A stretch of DNA of 64,000 nucleotides from an uncultured Lachnospiraceae bacterium (GCA_910589105.1 CAJUST010000001.1:1-64000), one strand, 5' to 3'; shown: positions 52,723 through 61,348, counted from the stretch's first letter. A program made the numbers and translations. The notes: generated by a model from the letters alone, not told the origin.

Positions 52723-52938
52723 ATGCTCGCATTGACAAGGCGGAAAGGCGAAGCGCTGATTATCAACAATAACGTAGAGATTGACATATTAGAGATTCGC
52801 GGAGATCAGGTTAAAATCGGCATTTCTGCGCCAAAGGAAGTCCCGATTTACCGCAAAGAGGTATATTTGCAGATACAAAACGAAAATAAGCAGTCGACAA
52901 ATACAGATGGAATGGCGGCATTGAAAAAATTATTCTAA
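52723..52938 (+). CDS. csrA: Carbon storage regulator CsrA
   Basis: A 71-residue RNA-binding translational repressor. The dimer sequence MLALTRRKGEALIINNNVEI and onward, with GDQVKIGISAPKEVPIYRKEVYLQIQ, is standard. Its expected targets are GGA-containing leaders; the flagellin leaders in this window carry such a hairpin (58569-58586 and 59904-59921). FliW, encoded just upstream, would act as its antagonist. Confidence 0.95.
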   Translation: MLALTRRKGEALIINNNVEIDILEIRGDQVKIGISAPKEVPIYRKEVYLQIQNENKQSTNTDGMAALKKLF

Positions 52939-52963
52939 TAATTTATTGGAAATGTACCGATAT
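52936..52963 (+). promoter_or_regulatory. Possible sigma-28-type promoter of flaG-fliD
   Basis: TAAT (52936-52939), a 16-base spacer, then ACCGATAT (52956-52963). The -35 overlaps the csrA stop. The spacer is one base longer than the consensus. Confidence 0.55.
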
Positions 52964-53005
52964 AGTATACAATAAACAATTTAAAACCATACGGAGGTGG
53001 TTGCA

Positions 53006-53437
53006 ATGGCAATAGAAGCAGCATTAATTACGGCCGTGGCAAATCAGGGAGGAAAGCCGGGACCGAAAGCGCCGCAGAAGAAAGTGGAAATTGCGGAAAA
53101 AAGCAATACTGCAGCTATGGCGAAAAGTGAAAAGCGTGTAGCGGACACAAACGCTGCGGCGCAAAAAGACGAGGGTTCCCCAATACGGATTCAAGAAGAA
53201 AATATGCTTCCGCAGGCAGGGACGGAGAGCTTGAAAAAAGCTTTAGAGGAGCTAAACAAGAACGTGCATAATTCTGAGATTGCTTTCGGAATCCATGACG
53301 CAACCCATCGTGTAACAATCAAAATTATTGACAAAGACACCAAAAAAGTCCTTAAAGAATACCCGCCTGAGAAAACGCTTGACATGATAGCGAAGGTATG
53401 GGAAATGGCAGGGCTGATGGTAGACGAAAAAGGTTAG
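53006..53437 (+). CDS. flaG: FlaG-family protein
   Basis: A 143-residue protein with the FlaG C-terminal domain (LKKALEELNKNVHNSEIAFGIHDATHRVTIKIIDKDTKKVLKEYPPEKTLDMIAKVWEMAGLMVDEKG) behind a low-complexity N-terminus. FlaG proteins are associated with filament length and assembly. I chose the ATG at 53006 because the alternative GTG at 52997 lies within the GGAGG ribosome binding site. It is followed 12 bases later by fliD. Confidence 0.88.
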   Translation: MAIEAALITAVANQGGKPGPKAPQKKVEIAEKSNTAAMAKSEKRVADTNAAAQKDEGSPIRIQEENMLPQAGTESLKKALEELNKNVHNSEIAFGIHDATHRVTIKIIDKDTKKVLKEYPPEKTLDMIAKVWEMAGLMVDEKG

Positions 53438-53449
53438 GAGGAGAAAAAA

Positions 53450-55711
53450 ATGCCAATTAGAATCACAGGAATGAATTCAGGATTAGATACAGAAGCGTTA
53501 GTTCAGGAACTTGTATCCGCATACCGCAAGAAATCTGAGAAATACACAAAAGCGCAGACAAAGCTTTCATGGAAACAAGATGCGTGGAAAGATCTGAATA
53601 CAAAAATCAATAAATTTTATGGCAATATCAGAAGCTTGAAATATTCATCTGCGTATAACTCGAAAAAAGCGACAGTTTCTAATTCAAATAAAGCATCCGT
53701 TTCAGTAAAAAGCACAGTCGCTACAGGCACATATTCGTTAAAAATTAACAGTGTGGCGAAATCCGGTTATCTGACTGGCGCAAAACTGAACAATAATATT
53801 AATGAAAACAGTTCCATGGCAGAGTTAGGCTATACGGGCACTGACGGCAGAATCAGCGTGACAAGCGGCGGCAAGACGACAGATATTGCTATAACCGGCC
53901 AGACAAAAGTTTCTGATTTTATTAAATCTTTAAACGATGCCGGAGTAAATGCAAGTTTTGACTCTGCAAATCATAGAATTTTTATCAGCGCAAAGAAATC
54001 CGGCAAAGAAAATGACTTTACATTGACTGGCACGAACTTAAACGGCAATAACGCTTTATCAAAATTAGGCTTAAGCGTTGACAGTCAGGCAGAAATGAAT
54101 ATTTATAAAGAATATGCAAAGTATGCGAAAAACACTGCCGGAGGAAGTTATTTTGAGATTGATCCCGCGACGGGCGAGATTAAGTTCGATGCAAATGGAA
54201 AAGCAATTACTAACGGACAGTACAGCCCGGCAGAGACGCAGAAAAATATTGAAGACATAAAAGCGCTGCTTTCCAGCAGTTCAGCGGCAGTTACGAAGGC
54301 AAATGTGCAGATTAGTTATGCGAAAGCATATCGGACTGTTCAAGATGTGGATAAGACGTCAATGTCGGCGGCTGATAAAGAGCTCTTAAAAGAACTGGGT
54401 GGAAAAGGCGATCTGAGCAATGTTTATGTTGGCGCAGATAATACTGTTTATGAAAAGCAATCAGACGGCACATATGTAAAGAAAGCGGCCGATGGCACAG
54501 CGGTTACAGTTACGCAGGCTGAATTAGATGCGGCAGGTGGGGCGGTTTCCGGCAGCAGCAGGCTTTCCGCTTTAGAGACGGCGGCAGGCGTAACAGGCGC
54601 AGAATATGCAGCCGCTCATGCTACGTTAGATCAGTATTCCAGTATGCAGGCAGATTATGATTTGAATGATATAGCTGTGGAATACGCAAATGGGACATTG
54701 GACACTTACATTGCCACAAAAGGAACAGAACTGAATACAGCGCAGGCAGTGATTAATCAGAACAAGCTTCTGATGGAAGATTCCAGCAGCGCCGCAGTTT
54801 TCACTACGAAAGTATATAACGCTGCAAGCATTTTAGACGGGACTACAAAATTAGATCCAAATGCTGGCGCAAAACGTATCTATGGATCAGATACGGAAAT
54901 TGAGTTAAATGGAGCAGTATTTACCGGAACCGGCAATGAAATCACAGTTAATGGGCTGACGATTAACGCAATGAATGTGACGGAGCCGGGAGAAACCATT
55001 TCCATCGGCGTGACGAATGATTCACAGGGAATGTATGATAAAATTAAGGGCTTCATAAAAGAATACAATGAAATAATCAATGAAATGACGTCATTGTTTA
55101 ATGCAGATTCAGCAAAAGGCTATGAACCGCTGACAAAAGATGAAAAAGAAGCAATGACGGATAAAGAAATCGAGGAATGGGAGAAAAAGATTAAAGGTTC
55201 CATTCTTAGGAGAGATGAAAGCGTAAATCAGATGATGAGCGTAATGAAGAATGCCATGTTTAAGACTTATACGGTAAATGGCAAGAATTATTCACTTTCC
55301 AGTTTTGGGATTTCTACAATAGGAATCTTAAATGCAACGAAAAATCAAGAAAATGCGTTCCATATTGACGGAGATTCTGAGGATGCGGAAGTGTCAGGCA
55401 AGGAAGATAAGCTTTTGGCGGCATTGCAGGACGATCCGGATTCCGTAGCAGATTTTATGATGCAGCTTGCGACGGGCTTATACGATGCAATCGGTACAAA
55501 GATGAGTTCTTCCACATTGAGCAGTTTCGGCGTTGTATACAACGACAAAGAAATGGCTAGGGAATATAGCGATTATACAAAGACAATCAGCAAATGGGAA
55601 GAAAAATTAAAAGATATTGAAGAATCTTACTACAAAAAGTTTGCCGCAATGGAATCTGCGTTGGCAAAATTACAGAGCCAGCAGTCTTCATTGGCGAATC
55701 TGTTTGCATAA
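53450..55711 (+). CDS. fliD: Flagellar cap protein FliD
   Basis: A 753-residue filament cap and hook-associated protein 2. The N-terminal FliD signature (PIRITGMNSGLDTEALVQELVSAYRKKSEKYTKAQTKLSWKQDAWKDLNTKINKFYGNIRSL) and C-terminal FliD_C (DSQGMYDKIKGFIKEYNEIINEMTSLF, then a final coiled coil ending in LANLFA) are both present. The central variable region is long. AGGAGG precedes the ATG. It is probably transcribed with flaG and fliS. Confidence 0.95.
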   Translation: MPIRITGMNSGLDTEALVQELVSAYRKKSEKYTKAQTKLSWKQDAWKDLNTKINKFYGNIRSLKYSSAYNSKKATVSNSNKASVSVKSTVATGTYSLKINSVAKSGYLTGAKLNNNINENSSMAELGYTGTDGRISVTSGGKTTDIAITGQTKVSDFIKSLNDAGVNASFDSANHRIFISAKKSGKENDFTLTGTNLNGNNALSKLGLSVDSQAEMNIYKEYAKYAKNTAGGSYFEIDPATGEIKFDANGKAITNGQYSPAETQKNIEDIKALLSSSSAAVTKANVQISYAKAYRTVQDVDKTSMSAADKELLKELGGKGDLSNVYVGADNTVYEKQSDGTYVKKAADGTAVTVTQAELDAAGGAVSGSSRLSALETAAGVTGAEYAAAHATLDQYSSMQADYDLNDIAVEYANGTLDTYIATKGTELNTAQAVINQNKLLMEDSSSAAVFTTKVYNAASILDGTTKLDPNAGAKRIYGSDTEIELNGAVFTGTGNEITVNGLTINAMNVTEPGETISIGVTNDSQGMYDKIKGFIKEYNEIINEMTSLFNADSAKGYEPLTKDEKEAMTDKEIEEWEKKIKGSILRRDESVNQMMSVMKNAMFKTYTVNGKNYSLSSFGISTIGILNATKNQENAFHIDGDSEDAEVSGKEDKLLAALQDDPDSVADFMMQLATGLYDAIGTKMSSSTLSSFGVVYNDKEMAREYSDYTKTISKWEEKLKDIEESYYKKFAAMESALAKLQSQQSSLANLFA

Positions 55712-55741
55712 CAGAATGATGTCATTGGACAGGGAGGTTAA

Positions 55742-56140
55742 ATGATGACAAATACCCATGGATATACAGCATATGCGAATAACAGGATTATGACAGCTTC
55801 ACCGGCGGAATTGACTTTAATGCTATACGAAGGCGCGATTAAATTCTGCAACATTGCGATTGCTGCTATTGAGAAAAGGGATATAGAAAAAGCGCATAAC
55901 AATATTGTAAAAGTGGAAAATATTATTACTGAGTTTCAATCTACGTTGGATCACAAATATCCGGTTGCGAAAGATTTCGATAATGTCTACCGCTATTTGC
56001 AAGAGAGGCTTTTAGAAGCGAATTTAAAAAAAGACAAAGAAATCTTAGAAGAAATTCTAGGGCATCTCCGTACAATGCGTGATACATGGAAAGAAATTAT
56101 GCAGAAAGCAAATGTAGACGGACGCAAGCATGTATCCTAA
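55742..56140 (+). CDS. fliS: Flagellin chaperone FliS
   Basis: A 132-residue helical chaperone that binds the C-terminus of flagellin and prevents premature assembly. The family segments YANNRIMTASPAELTLMLYEGAIKFCNIAIAAIEKRDIEKAHNNIVKVENIITEFQSTLD and the C-terminal LRTMRDTWKEIMQKA are intact. AGGGAGG precedes tandem ATGs. It follows fliD closely. Confidence 0.95.
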   Translation: MMTNTHGYTAYANNRIMTASPAELTLMLYEGAIKFCNIAIAAIEKRDIEKAHNNIVKVENIITEFQSTLDHKYPVAKDFDNVYRYLQERLLEANLKKDKEILEEILGHLRTMRDTWKEIMQKANVDGRKHVS

Positions 56141-56181
56141 TGAAATAGACGCAGTTTTGGCGTTATAGACAGGAGAATGGA

Positions 56182-56658
56182 ATGGAAGCGGATTATATAC
56201 GGATTATGGCTGAAAGCCTTGAAAAAAAGAAAGATATTTTAGATCGGATCATCGAATTAAACCGACAGCAGAAATTTCTATTGCAGGATCCGAATCTTTC
56301 GCCGGAAGATTTTGAGCAGAACATGAAATTTAAAGGTGAACTGATAGAACAGTTGAATTTTCTGGACGATGGATTTGAGGAGTTGTTTGGGCGTGTGCGT
56401 GATGCGTTGAATACGAACCGGCAGCAATATGCAGATGAGATTACGCAGATTCAGGGGCTGATTCGGGATATTATGACGCGGACTACTGAAATTCAGGCTC
56501 AAGAAGCCAGAAACCATGAAAGCGCTGTCAAAAAATTTTCAACTGTACGCAGTCAGGTGCGCGGCGTTCGCAACAGTCAGAAAGTCGTGAAACAATATTA
56601 CGATAATATGATGAGCCATCGGAGCGCAGAAGCGCAGACGATTGACAATAAAAAATAA
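56182..56658 (+). CDS. FliT/FlgN-like flagellar chaperone candidate
   Basis: A 158-residue all-helical cytoplasmic protein (MAESLEKKKDILDRIIELNRQQKFLLQ, ELIEQLNFLDDGFEELFGRVRDALN) with a C-terminal VRNSQKVVKQYYDNMMSHRSAEAQTIDNKK tail common to FliT/FlgN-type proteins of Clostridia. It lies 41 bases after fliS and immediately before a terminator. The likely client is FliD or flagellin, but the sequence does not decide it. Confidence 0.65.
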   Translation: MEADYIRIMAESLEKKKDILDRIIELNRQQKFLLQDPNLSPEDFEQNMKFKGELIEQLNFLDDGFEELFGRVRDALNTNRQQYADEITQIQGLIRDIMTRTTEIQAQEARNHESAVKKFSTVRSQVRGVRNSQKVVKQYYDNMMSHRSAEAQTIDNKK

Positions 56659-56660
56659 AA

Positions 56661-56702
56661 AGCTCCCGGATGCGGTTTGCCGTATCTGGGAGTTCTTTTA
56701 TT
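56661..56702 (+). terminator. Intrinsic terminator of the filament operon
   Basis: CTCCCGGATGCGG and CCGTATCTGGGAG pair with two weak positions around TTTG, followed by TTCTTTTATTT. Confidence 0.85.
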
Positions 56703-56796
56703 TCTTACAGAATAAATATAATAAGGGAATACAGAGATTTATTGTGACATATTTGCTTCTATTTCGCTGTAAATCATAGAAGCGTAACAGGTTTCA

Positions 56797-58326
56797 TTAG
56801 AGTTTAAGATTTGTCATGCTTAATAATAAATTTCCCATGATTGCCCTGCATTGTATCGAAAATAATTCGGGAATATGTTCAAGGTTTTCTGTATCTTTAC
56901 AATGCAAAGAATGTTCAATATAAGGAGAGAGTTCCAATCCGTCCAAATGATTTGAAAATTGCTGTTGGAATCTTCTGAAACATTCAGACAGTAAAGCAAT
57001 TTCCTTTTGGGAAATATGCTCCGTTTGACATAAATCATCAGATGCCAATACCGACATTCGATTTAGTTGGTAAATCGCATCTAAAATAAGCGTCTGTTTA
57101 TCAGGGTATTCAATTTGAAAATCCAGTTCCTCACCTTCCCCGTCTTGGATAAAAGAAACATGGAATGTAGTTTCCAGTTCTCTTAACATATCATGCGCGC
57201 GGGAATGCCATGTATGGTTCTGTATTTTTTTGTGTCCGTTTTCGGCAATTTGCATCGCAGTTTGTGGGTTTGCCAGCAAATCTTTGAGGCGGTTTGCAAG
57301 TGAATCCAAATCTTTTAAAGAATAAATGATTATATTTTCATTATTCTCAAAATTTTCGACGATATATTTGCTTTCGTCTGTGACAGCAACTGCTTTGCTT
57401 AACATGGCGGAAGCAATTCTTTCCTGAAAGGCGTCTTTAAACCACGGCATTATATTTAATGAAAGTTTTGCGTTTGCCAAAGCTTTGCAGGCGGCATAAG
57501 GGCCTCCTTTATGGATCGTCAGGTTTTGTTTACAGTCAAAGTTAAAATTTTCCCAGCCATTTCCAAAAACGTCTATTTTTAAGCCGGCGGATAAAAGAGC
57601 GCAGAGCGCTTTTTCCCGATAGTAAAAGCGGGCATAAAAATCCACTTTTGTAAAATCCTCCACTAATTCTTCAAACTCAGCATCACTGACAGAGACATTG
57701 TATTTTTTTAAAATTCTGGCAAGGCATTCCGGCAATGTGTATTGTGGGTTTGTAATGCTGTCTTCCATTAGATCCTCTGCAAATTTTGTTAGTGTGGCGT
57801 TGTCTTTGAATTGGTTAAGCAGGTCATTTTTATAGACCTCCGGACTTGTGTAGGTTCCCGTAAAGATAATGTCTGTCTGGCGGTTTTCATAGGGCGCGCA
57901 TTCGGGATAAGAGCTTCCCGACAAAGGAATGAAAGCCGCATGTTTTACGCTGGGATAATAGCGGAGGATATAGTCGCGGAAATGTTTGTCACAGGCGAAT
58001 ATGACGGTTCGTTCATCCGCTTGGGCATATAGAGTTTTAAAAGCGGAAGGCGGATCGCAAAGATACGTCACATAGATTGTTTCAGGCGGCAGGCATTTTG
58101 TCACATTCCATGAACTGAGGATGCCGTTTACGTCGATTACTGCGTCGAATTGATAAGTTGAAATAATGTGGTTATATAAAGTGGGCTGTGCGAGAGACCA
58201 TGCATCTAATACACATGTGTTACAGCCGAATTTTCGCATGGAGCAGGCCCATTCGTCGATATATCTGTTTAGTGAATTATAACGGGAAACAGTTTTTACT
58301 AATAGAATGTTCTTTCGTTTATCCAT
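56797..58326 (-). CDS. DUF3880/CgeB-like glycosyltransferase in the flagellar locus
   Basis: A 509-residue glycosyltransferase related to the one at 17576-18817. The N-terminal half has NILLVKTVSRYNSLNRYIDEW, VTYLCDPPSAFKTLYAQ and VIFACDKHFRDYILRYYP; the GT-B-like domain has VFGNGWENFNFDCKQNLTIHKGGPY, LNIMPWFKDAFQERIASAML and AVAVTDESKYIVENF; an added helical tail lies after about residue 400. It has its own promoter and reads towards the filament operon terminator. The position between fliS and flagellin suggests a part in flagellin glycosylation (inference). Confidence 0.8.
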   Translation of the reverse strand: MDKRKNILLVKTVSRYNSLNRYIDEWACSMRKFGCNTCVLDAWSLAQPTLYNHIISTYQFDAVIDVNGILSSWNVTKCLPPETIYVTYLCDPPSAFKTLYAQADERTVIFACDKHFRDYILRYYPSVKHAAFIPLSGSSYPECAPYENRQTDIIFTGTYTSPEVYKNDLLNQFKDNATLTKFAEDLMEDSITNPQYTLPECLARILKKYNVSVSDAEFEELVEDFTKVDFYARFYYREKALCALLSAGLKIDVFGNGWENFNFDCKQNLTIHKGGPYAACKALANAKLSLNIMPWFKDAFQERIASAMLSKAVAVTDESKYIVENFENNENIIIYSLKDLDSLANRLKDLLANPQTAMQIAENGHKKIQNHTWHSRAHDMLRELETTFHVSFIQDGEGEELDFQIEYPDKQTLILDAIYQLNRMSVLASDDLCQTEHISQKEIALLSECFRRFQQQFSNHLDGLELSPYIEHSLHCKDTENLEHIPELFSIQCRAIMGNLLLSMTNLKL

Positions 58327-58379
58327 TTGAGGTTCTCCTTTTAAATTTATGAAGTAAAAAATATAAGTTCAATAGCTTC

Positions 58380-58408
58380 ATTATAAGAAAAGAGACTAAT
58401 TTGCACAA
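58380..58408 (-). promoter_or_regulatory. Sigma-A-type promoter of the flagellar-locus glycosyltransferase
   Basis: On the minus strand TTGTGC (58408-58403) and TATAAT (58385-58380) are separated by 17 bases. Confidence 0.65.
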
Positions 58409-58442
58409 GTTGAAATTTGCTAAAAAAATTTAAAATTTAGGC

Positions 58443-58469
58443 TAAAGTTTTCCAGTAGAGGGACGATAT
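58443..58469 (+). promoter_or_regulatory. Sigma-28-type promoter of flagellin gene 1
   Basis: TAAA (58443-58446), 15 bases, then GACGATAT (58462-58469). Confidence 0.8.
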
Positions 58470-58568
58470 ATAATGTGAGTAAACAAAAACAATATTGTTA
58501 CTTACTGACACAGTTCCAAATGAAGCGTACGGTCATTGGGGATTGCGTCGTATAGCAAATCAAAATTA

Positions 58569-58601
58569 TGCAGCAAGGAAGCTGCAGTAAATTCAAGGAG
58601 G
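58569..58601 (+). promoter_or_regulatory. CsrA-type leader hairpin and SD of flagellin gene 1
   Basis: TGCAGC (58569-58574) and GCTGCA (58581-58586) form a stem with the six-base loop AAGGAA; a second GGA lies in the SD AAGGAGG (58595-58601). Two GGA sites, one in a loop and one in the SD, match the known mode of CsrA repression of flagellin mRNA. Confidence 0.65.
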
Positions 58602-58610
58602 AAAAATATT

Positions 58611-59723
58611 ATGGCAATGGTAGTACAGCACAACCTTACAGCAATGAACGCAAACCGTCAGTTAGGCGTTACAACAAGCGGACAGTCCAAATCAACAGAG
58701 AAATTATCCACAGGTTACAGAATTAACCGCGCAGGCGATGACGCAGCAGGATTAAAAATCTCTGAGAAAATGAGAAGCCAGATCCGCGGATTGAACAAAG
58801 CTTCTTCCAACGCGCAGGACGGCGTATCCCTTATCCAGACAGCAGAAGGCGCATTAAACGAAGCGCACAGCATCCTTCAGAGAATGAATGAGCTTGCAGT
58901 TCAGGGCGCAAACGACACAAACCAAGGCATCGACCGTGACGCAATCAACCAGGAGTTAAGCGCGTTGACAGAAGAGCTTGACCGTATTTCTGAAACGACA
59001 CAGTTCAATAAGCAGAGCCTGTTAGACGGAAGCTTCACAGGAAAGAACCTTCAGGTAGGCGCAAACCAGAACCAGAAGATTACAATCAACATTGCGGCAA
59101 TGAACGCAGTGGCAATCGGAATCAAACCGACAGGCGTTGGCGGAACATCCGGATACCTGACAACAAATGAAGTTGTTAAGAATCAGAAGGTTGGCGTTGA
59201 CAATTCTGCCGCTCTTAGAGGATCCATTGGTAAATTGGCAGCATGCAATGCTCAGGTAGCTCCAATCTACTCAGCAAACGCAGCAGGCAAACCATACTTC
59301 AAGACAGCAAATGGAACAATCACAACTGATTCTTCTGTAGTAAGAGCATCTGTTGAGAACTTGGCAAAATGCGCTGCGCAGATCTTCAAAGTGGCAACAA
59401 AGGCTGCAACAACAGTCAGCACGCCAAACGTAAGGGATTACCAGCAGGCAACAGGTACCATCACAATGGTACAGAACGCAATCAACAATGTATCCAGCCA
59501 GAGATCCGCTCTTGGCGCATTACAGAACAGATTAGAGCACACGATTGCAAACTTAGACAACGTATCTGAGAATACACAGGCAGCAGAATCCCGTATCCGT
59601 GATACAGATATGGCTTCTGAAATGGTAGAATACAGCAAGAACAACATTCTTGCGCAGGCTGGACAGTCTATGTTAGCTCAGGCAAACCAGTCAAATCAGG
59701 GTGTATTATCATTATTACAGTAA
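58611..59723 (+). CDS. Flagellin (gene 1)
   Basis: A 370-residue filament subunit. The conserved D0/D1 ends are present: MAMVVQHNLTAMNANRQLGV at the N-terminus, and the C-terminal SQRSALGALQNRLEHTIANLDNVSENTQAAESRIRDTDMASEMVEYSKNNILAQAGQSMLAQANQSNQGVLSLLQ. The TLR5-type region reads LQRMNELAVQGANDTN. The variable centre (about 185-275) contains two cysteines (LAACNAQ and LAKCAAQ), uncommon in flagellins. The protein is identical to that of gene 2. Start chosen at MAMVV after AAGGAGG. The expected helpers FliS, FliW, FliD and Maf are all in this window. Confidence 0.97.
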   Translation: MAMVVQHNLTAMNANRQLGVTTSGQSKSTEKLSTGYRINRAGDDAAGLKISEKMRSQIRGLNKASSNAQDGVSLIQTAEGALNEAHSILQRMNELAVQGANDTNQGIDRDAINQELSALTEELDRISETTQFNKQSLLDGSFTGKNLQVGANQNQKITINIAAMNAVAIGIKPTGVGGTSGYLTTNEVVKNQKVGVDNSAALRGSIGKLAACNAQVAPIYSANAAGKPYFKTANGTITTDSSVVRASVENLAKCAAQIFKVATKAATTVSTPNVRDYQQATGTITMVQNAINNVSSQRSALGALQNRLEHTIANLDNVSENTQAAESRIRDTDMASEMVEYSKNNILAQAGQSMLAQANQSNQGVLSLLQ

Positions 59724-59741
59724 TATTGAATTATTTAATAA

Positions 59742-59771
59742 AAAGAGCCGATGGAAATCGGCTCTTTTTTT
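59742..59771 (+). terminator. Terminator of flagellin gene 1
   Basis: AAAGAGCCGAT and ATCGGCTCTTT pair around GGAA, followed by a T tract. Confidence 0.92.
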
Positions 59772-59784
59772 CATATTTTTGATA

Positions 59785-59811
59785 TAAAGTATTTTATAAA
59801 ATGCCCGATAT
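59785..59811 (+). promoter_or_regulatory. Sigma-28-type promoter of flagellin gene 2
   Basis: TAAA (59785-59788), 15 bases, then CCCGATAT (59804-59811). Confidence 0.82.
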
Positions 59812-59903
59812 AAAAAATAGGTGACAGAAATCATGTTACTTATTAAAGAGTGGGTTTTTGAATGGAGCGTACGGCCGGAAAAAAACACTATGAATCAAAA
59901 TCA

Positions 59904-59935
59904 TGCAGCAAGGAAGCTGCAGTAAATTCAAGGAG
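59904..59935 (+). promoter_or_regulatory. CsrA-type leader hairpin and SD of flagellin gene 2
   Basis: The same TGCAGC-AAGGAA-GCTGCA hairpin (59904-59921) and AAGGAGG SD as in gene 1. Confidence 0.65.
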
Positions 59936-59944
59936 GAAAAAATT

Positions 59945-61057
59945 ATGGCAATGGTAGTACAGCACAACCTTACAGCAATGAACGCAAACCGTCAGTTAGG
60001 CGTTACAACAAGCGGACAGTCCAAATCAACAGAGAAATTATCCACAGGTTACAGAATTAACCGCGCAGGCGATGACGCAGCAGGATTAAAAATCTCTGAG
60101 AAAATGAGAAGCCAGATCCGCGGATTGAACAAAGCTTCTTCCAACGCGCAGGACGGCGTATCCCTTATCCAGACAGCAGAAGGCGCATTAAACGAAGCGC
60201 ACAGCATCCTTCAGAGAATGAATGAGCTTGCAGTTCAGGGCGCAAACGACACAAACCAAGGCATCGACCGTGACGCAATCAACCAGGAGTTAAGCGCGTT
60301 GACAGAAGAGCTTGACCGTATTTCTGAAACGACACAGTTCAATAAGCAGAGCCTGTTAGACGGAAGCTTCACAGGAAAGAACCTTCAGGTAGGCGCAAAC
60401 CAGAACCAGAAGATTACAATCAACATTGCGGCAATGAACGCAGTGGCAATCGGAATCAAACCGACAGGCGTTGGCGGAACATCCGGATACCTGACAACAA
60501 ATGAAGTTGTTAAGAATCAGAAGGTTGGCGTTGACAATTCTGCCGCTCTTAGAGGATCCATTGGTAAATTGGCAGCATGCAATGCTCAGGTAGCTCCAAT
60601 CTACTCAGCAAACGCAGCAGGCAAACCATACTTCAAGACAGCAAATGGAACAATCACAACTGATTCTTCTGTAGTAAGAGCATCTGTTGAGAACTTGGCA
60701 AAATGCGCTGCGCAGATCTTCAAAGTGGCAACAAAGGCTGCAACAACAGTCAGCACGCCAAACGTAAGGGATTACCAGCAGGCAACAGGTACCATCACAA
60801 TGGTACAGAACGCAATCAACAATGTATCCAGCCAGAGATCCGCTCTTGGCGCATTACAGAACAGATTAGAGCACACGATTGCAAACTTAGACAACGTATC
60901 TGAGAATACACAGGCAGCAGAATCCCGTATCCGTGATACAGATATGGCTTCTGAAATGGTAGAATACAGCAAGAACAACATTCTTGCGCAGGCTGGACAG
61001 TCTATGTTAGCTCAGGCAAACCAGTCAAATCAGGGTGTATTATCATTGTTACAGTAA
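59945..61057 (+). CDS. Flagellin (gene 2)
   Basis: A 370-residue flagellin with the same protein sequence as gene 1. Reading both by eye, the only nucleotide difference I found in the coding sequence is a synonymous Leu codon near the end (TTA in gene 1, TTG in gene 2). It has its own sigma-28-type promoter, CsrA-type leader hairpin and terminator, so it is a full second transcription unit rather than a fragment. The near identity beside more divergent flanks points to recent duplication or gene conversion. Confidence 0.97.
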   Translation: MAMVVQHNLTAMNANRQLGVTTSGQSKSTEKLSTGYRINRAGDDAAGLKISEKMRSQIRGLNKASSNAQDGVSLIQTAEGALNEAHSILQRMNELAVQGANDTNQGIDRDAINQELSALTEELDRISETTQFNKQSLLDGSFTGKNLQVGANQNQKITINIAAMNAVAIGIKPTGVGGTSGYLTTNEVVKNQKVGVDNSAALRGSIGKLAACNAQVAPIYSANAAGKPYFKTANGTITTDSSVVRASVENLAKCAAQIFKVATKAATTVSTPNVRDYQQATGTITMVQNAINNVSSQRSALGALQNRLEHTIANLDNVSENTQAAESRIRDTDMASEMVEYSKNNILAQAGQSMLAQANQSNQGVLSLLQ

Positions 61058-61074
61058 TATTGAATTATTTAATA

Positions 61075-61106
61075 AAAAAGAGCCGGCGTTTGCCGGTTCT
61101 TTTTTA
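61075..61106 (+). terminator. Terminator of flagellin gene 2
   Basis: AGAGCCGGC and GCCGGTTCT pair around GTTT, with A-rich and T-rich flanks. Confidence 0.92.
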
Positions 61107-61115
61107 TATAAAATC

Positions 61116-61142
61116 TAAAGTTTTTGTATGTATGTCCGATAT
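61116..61142 (+). promoter_or_regulatory. Sigma-28-type promoter of an orphan third flagellin leader
   Basis: TAAA (61116-61119), 15 bases, then TCCGATAT (61135-61142), as good as the two flagellin promoters. Confidence 0.78.
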
Positions 61143-61176
61143 ATACTATAATGAAATCAACATTTTTAAAATCTAT

Positions 61177-61249
61177 TGTAGCAAGGAAGCTGCGCCAAAT
61201 TCAGGGAGGAAAATTCATGGCATTCAAAATCTGGAATTATTTTACCTAA
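61177..61249 (+). pseudogene. Third flagellin leader without a flagellin gene (possible CsrA-binding RNA)
   Basis: The leader repeats the flagellin hairpin with loop AAGGAA (stem TGTAGC/GCTGCG, kept by G-U pairs), the CAAATTCA linker and a GGGAGG SD. It then opens ATGGCA at 61217 but stops after ten codons (MAFKIWNYFT). No flagellin sequence follows. It is either a decayed third flagellin gene or a short RNA that keeps the CsrA sites. Confidence 0.6.
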
Positions 61250-61282
61250 GTATAATTGAACATTGAATAAGAAAAATATAGG

Positions 61283-61310
61283 TTGACAAATGTCAGCTTT
61301 TTATTATAAT
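61283..61310 (+). promoter_or_regulatory. Consensus sigma-A promoter of the Maf operon with palindrome over the -35
   Basis: TTGACA (61283-61288), 16 bases, TATAAT (61305-61310). The palindrome TGACAAATGTCA (61284-61295) overlaps the -35 and is identical to the one at the two-component system promoter. Confidence 0.78.
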
Positions 61311-61348
61311 ACAAAAAAATATTGCTGGGCAATATGGAGGGGTATAGT

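Noticed and set aside
58536..58610. Extended flagellin start upstream of MAMVV
   Set aside because: The extension runs through the leader hairpin and SD; flagellins start at the M before AMVVQHN.
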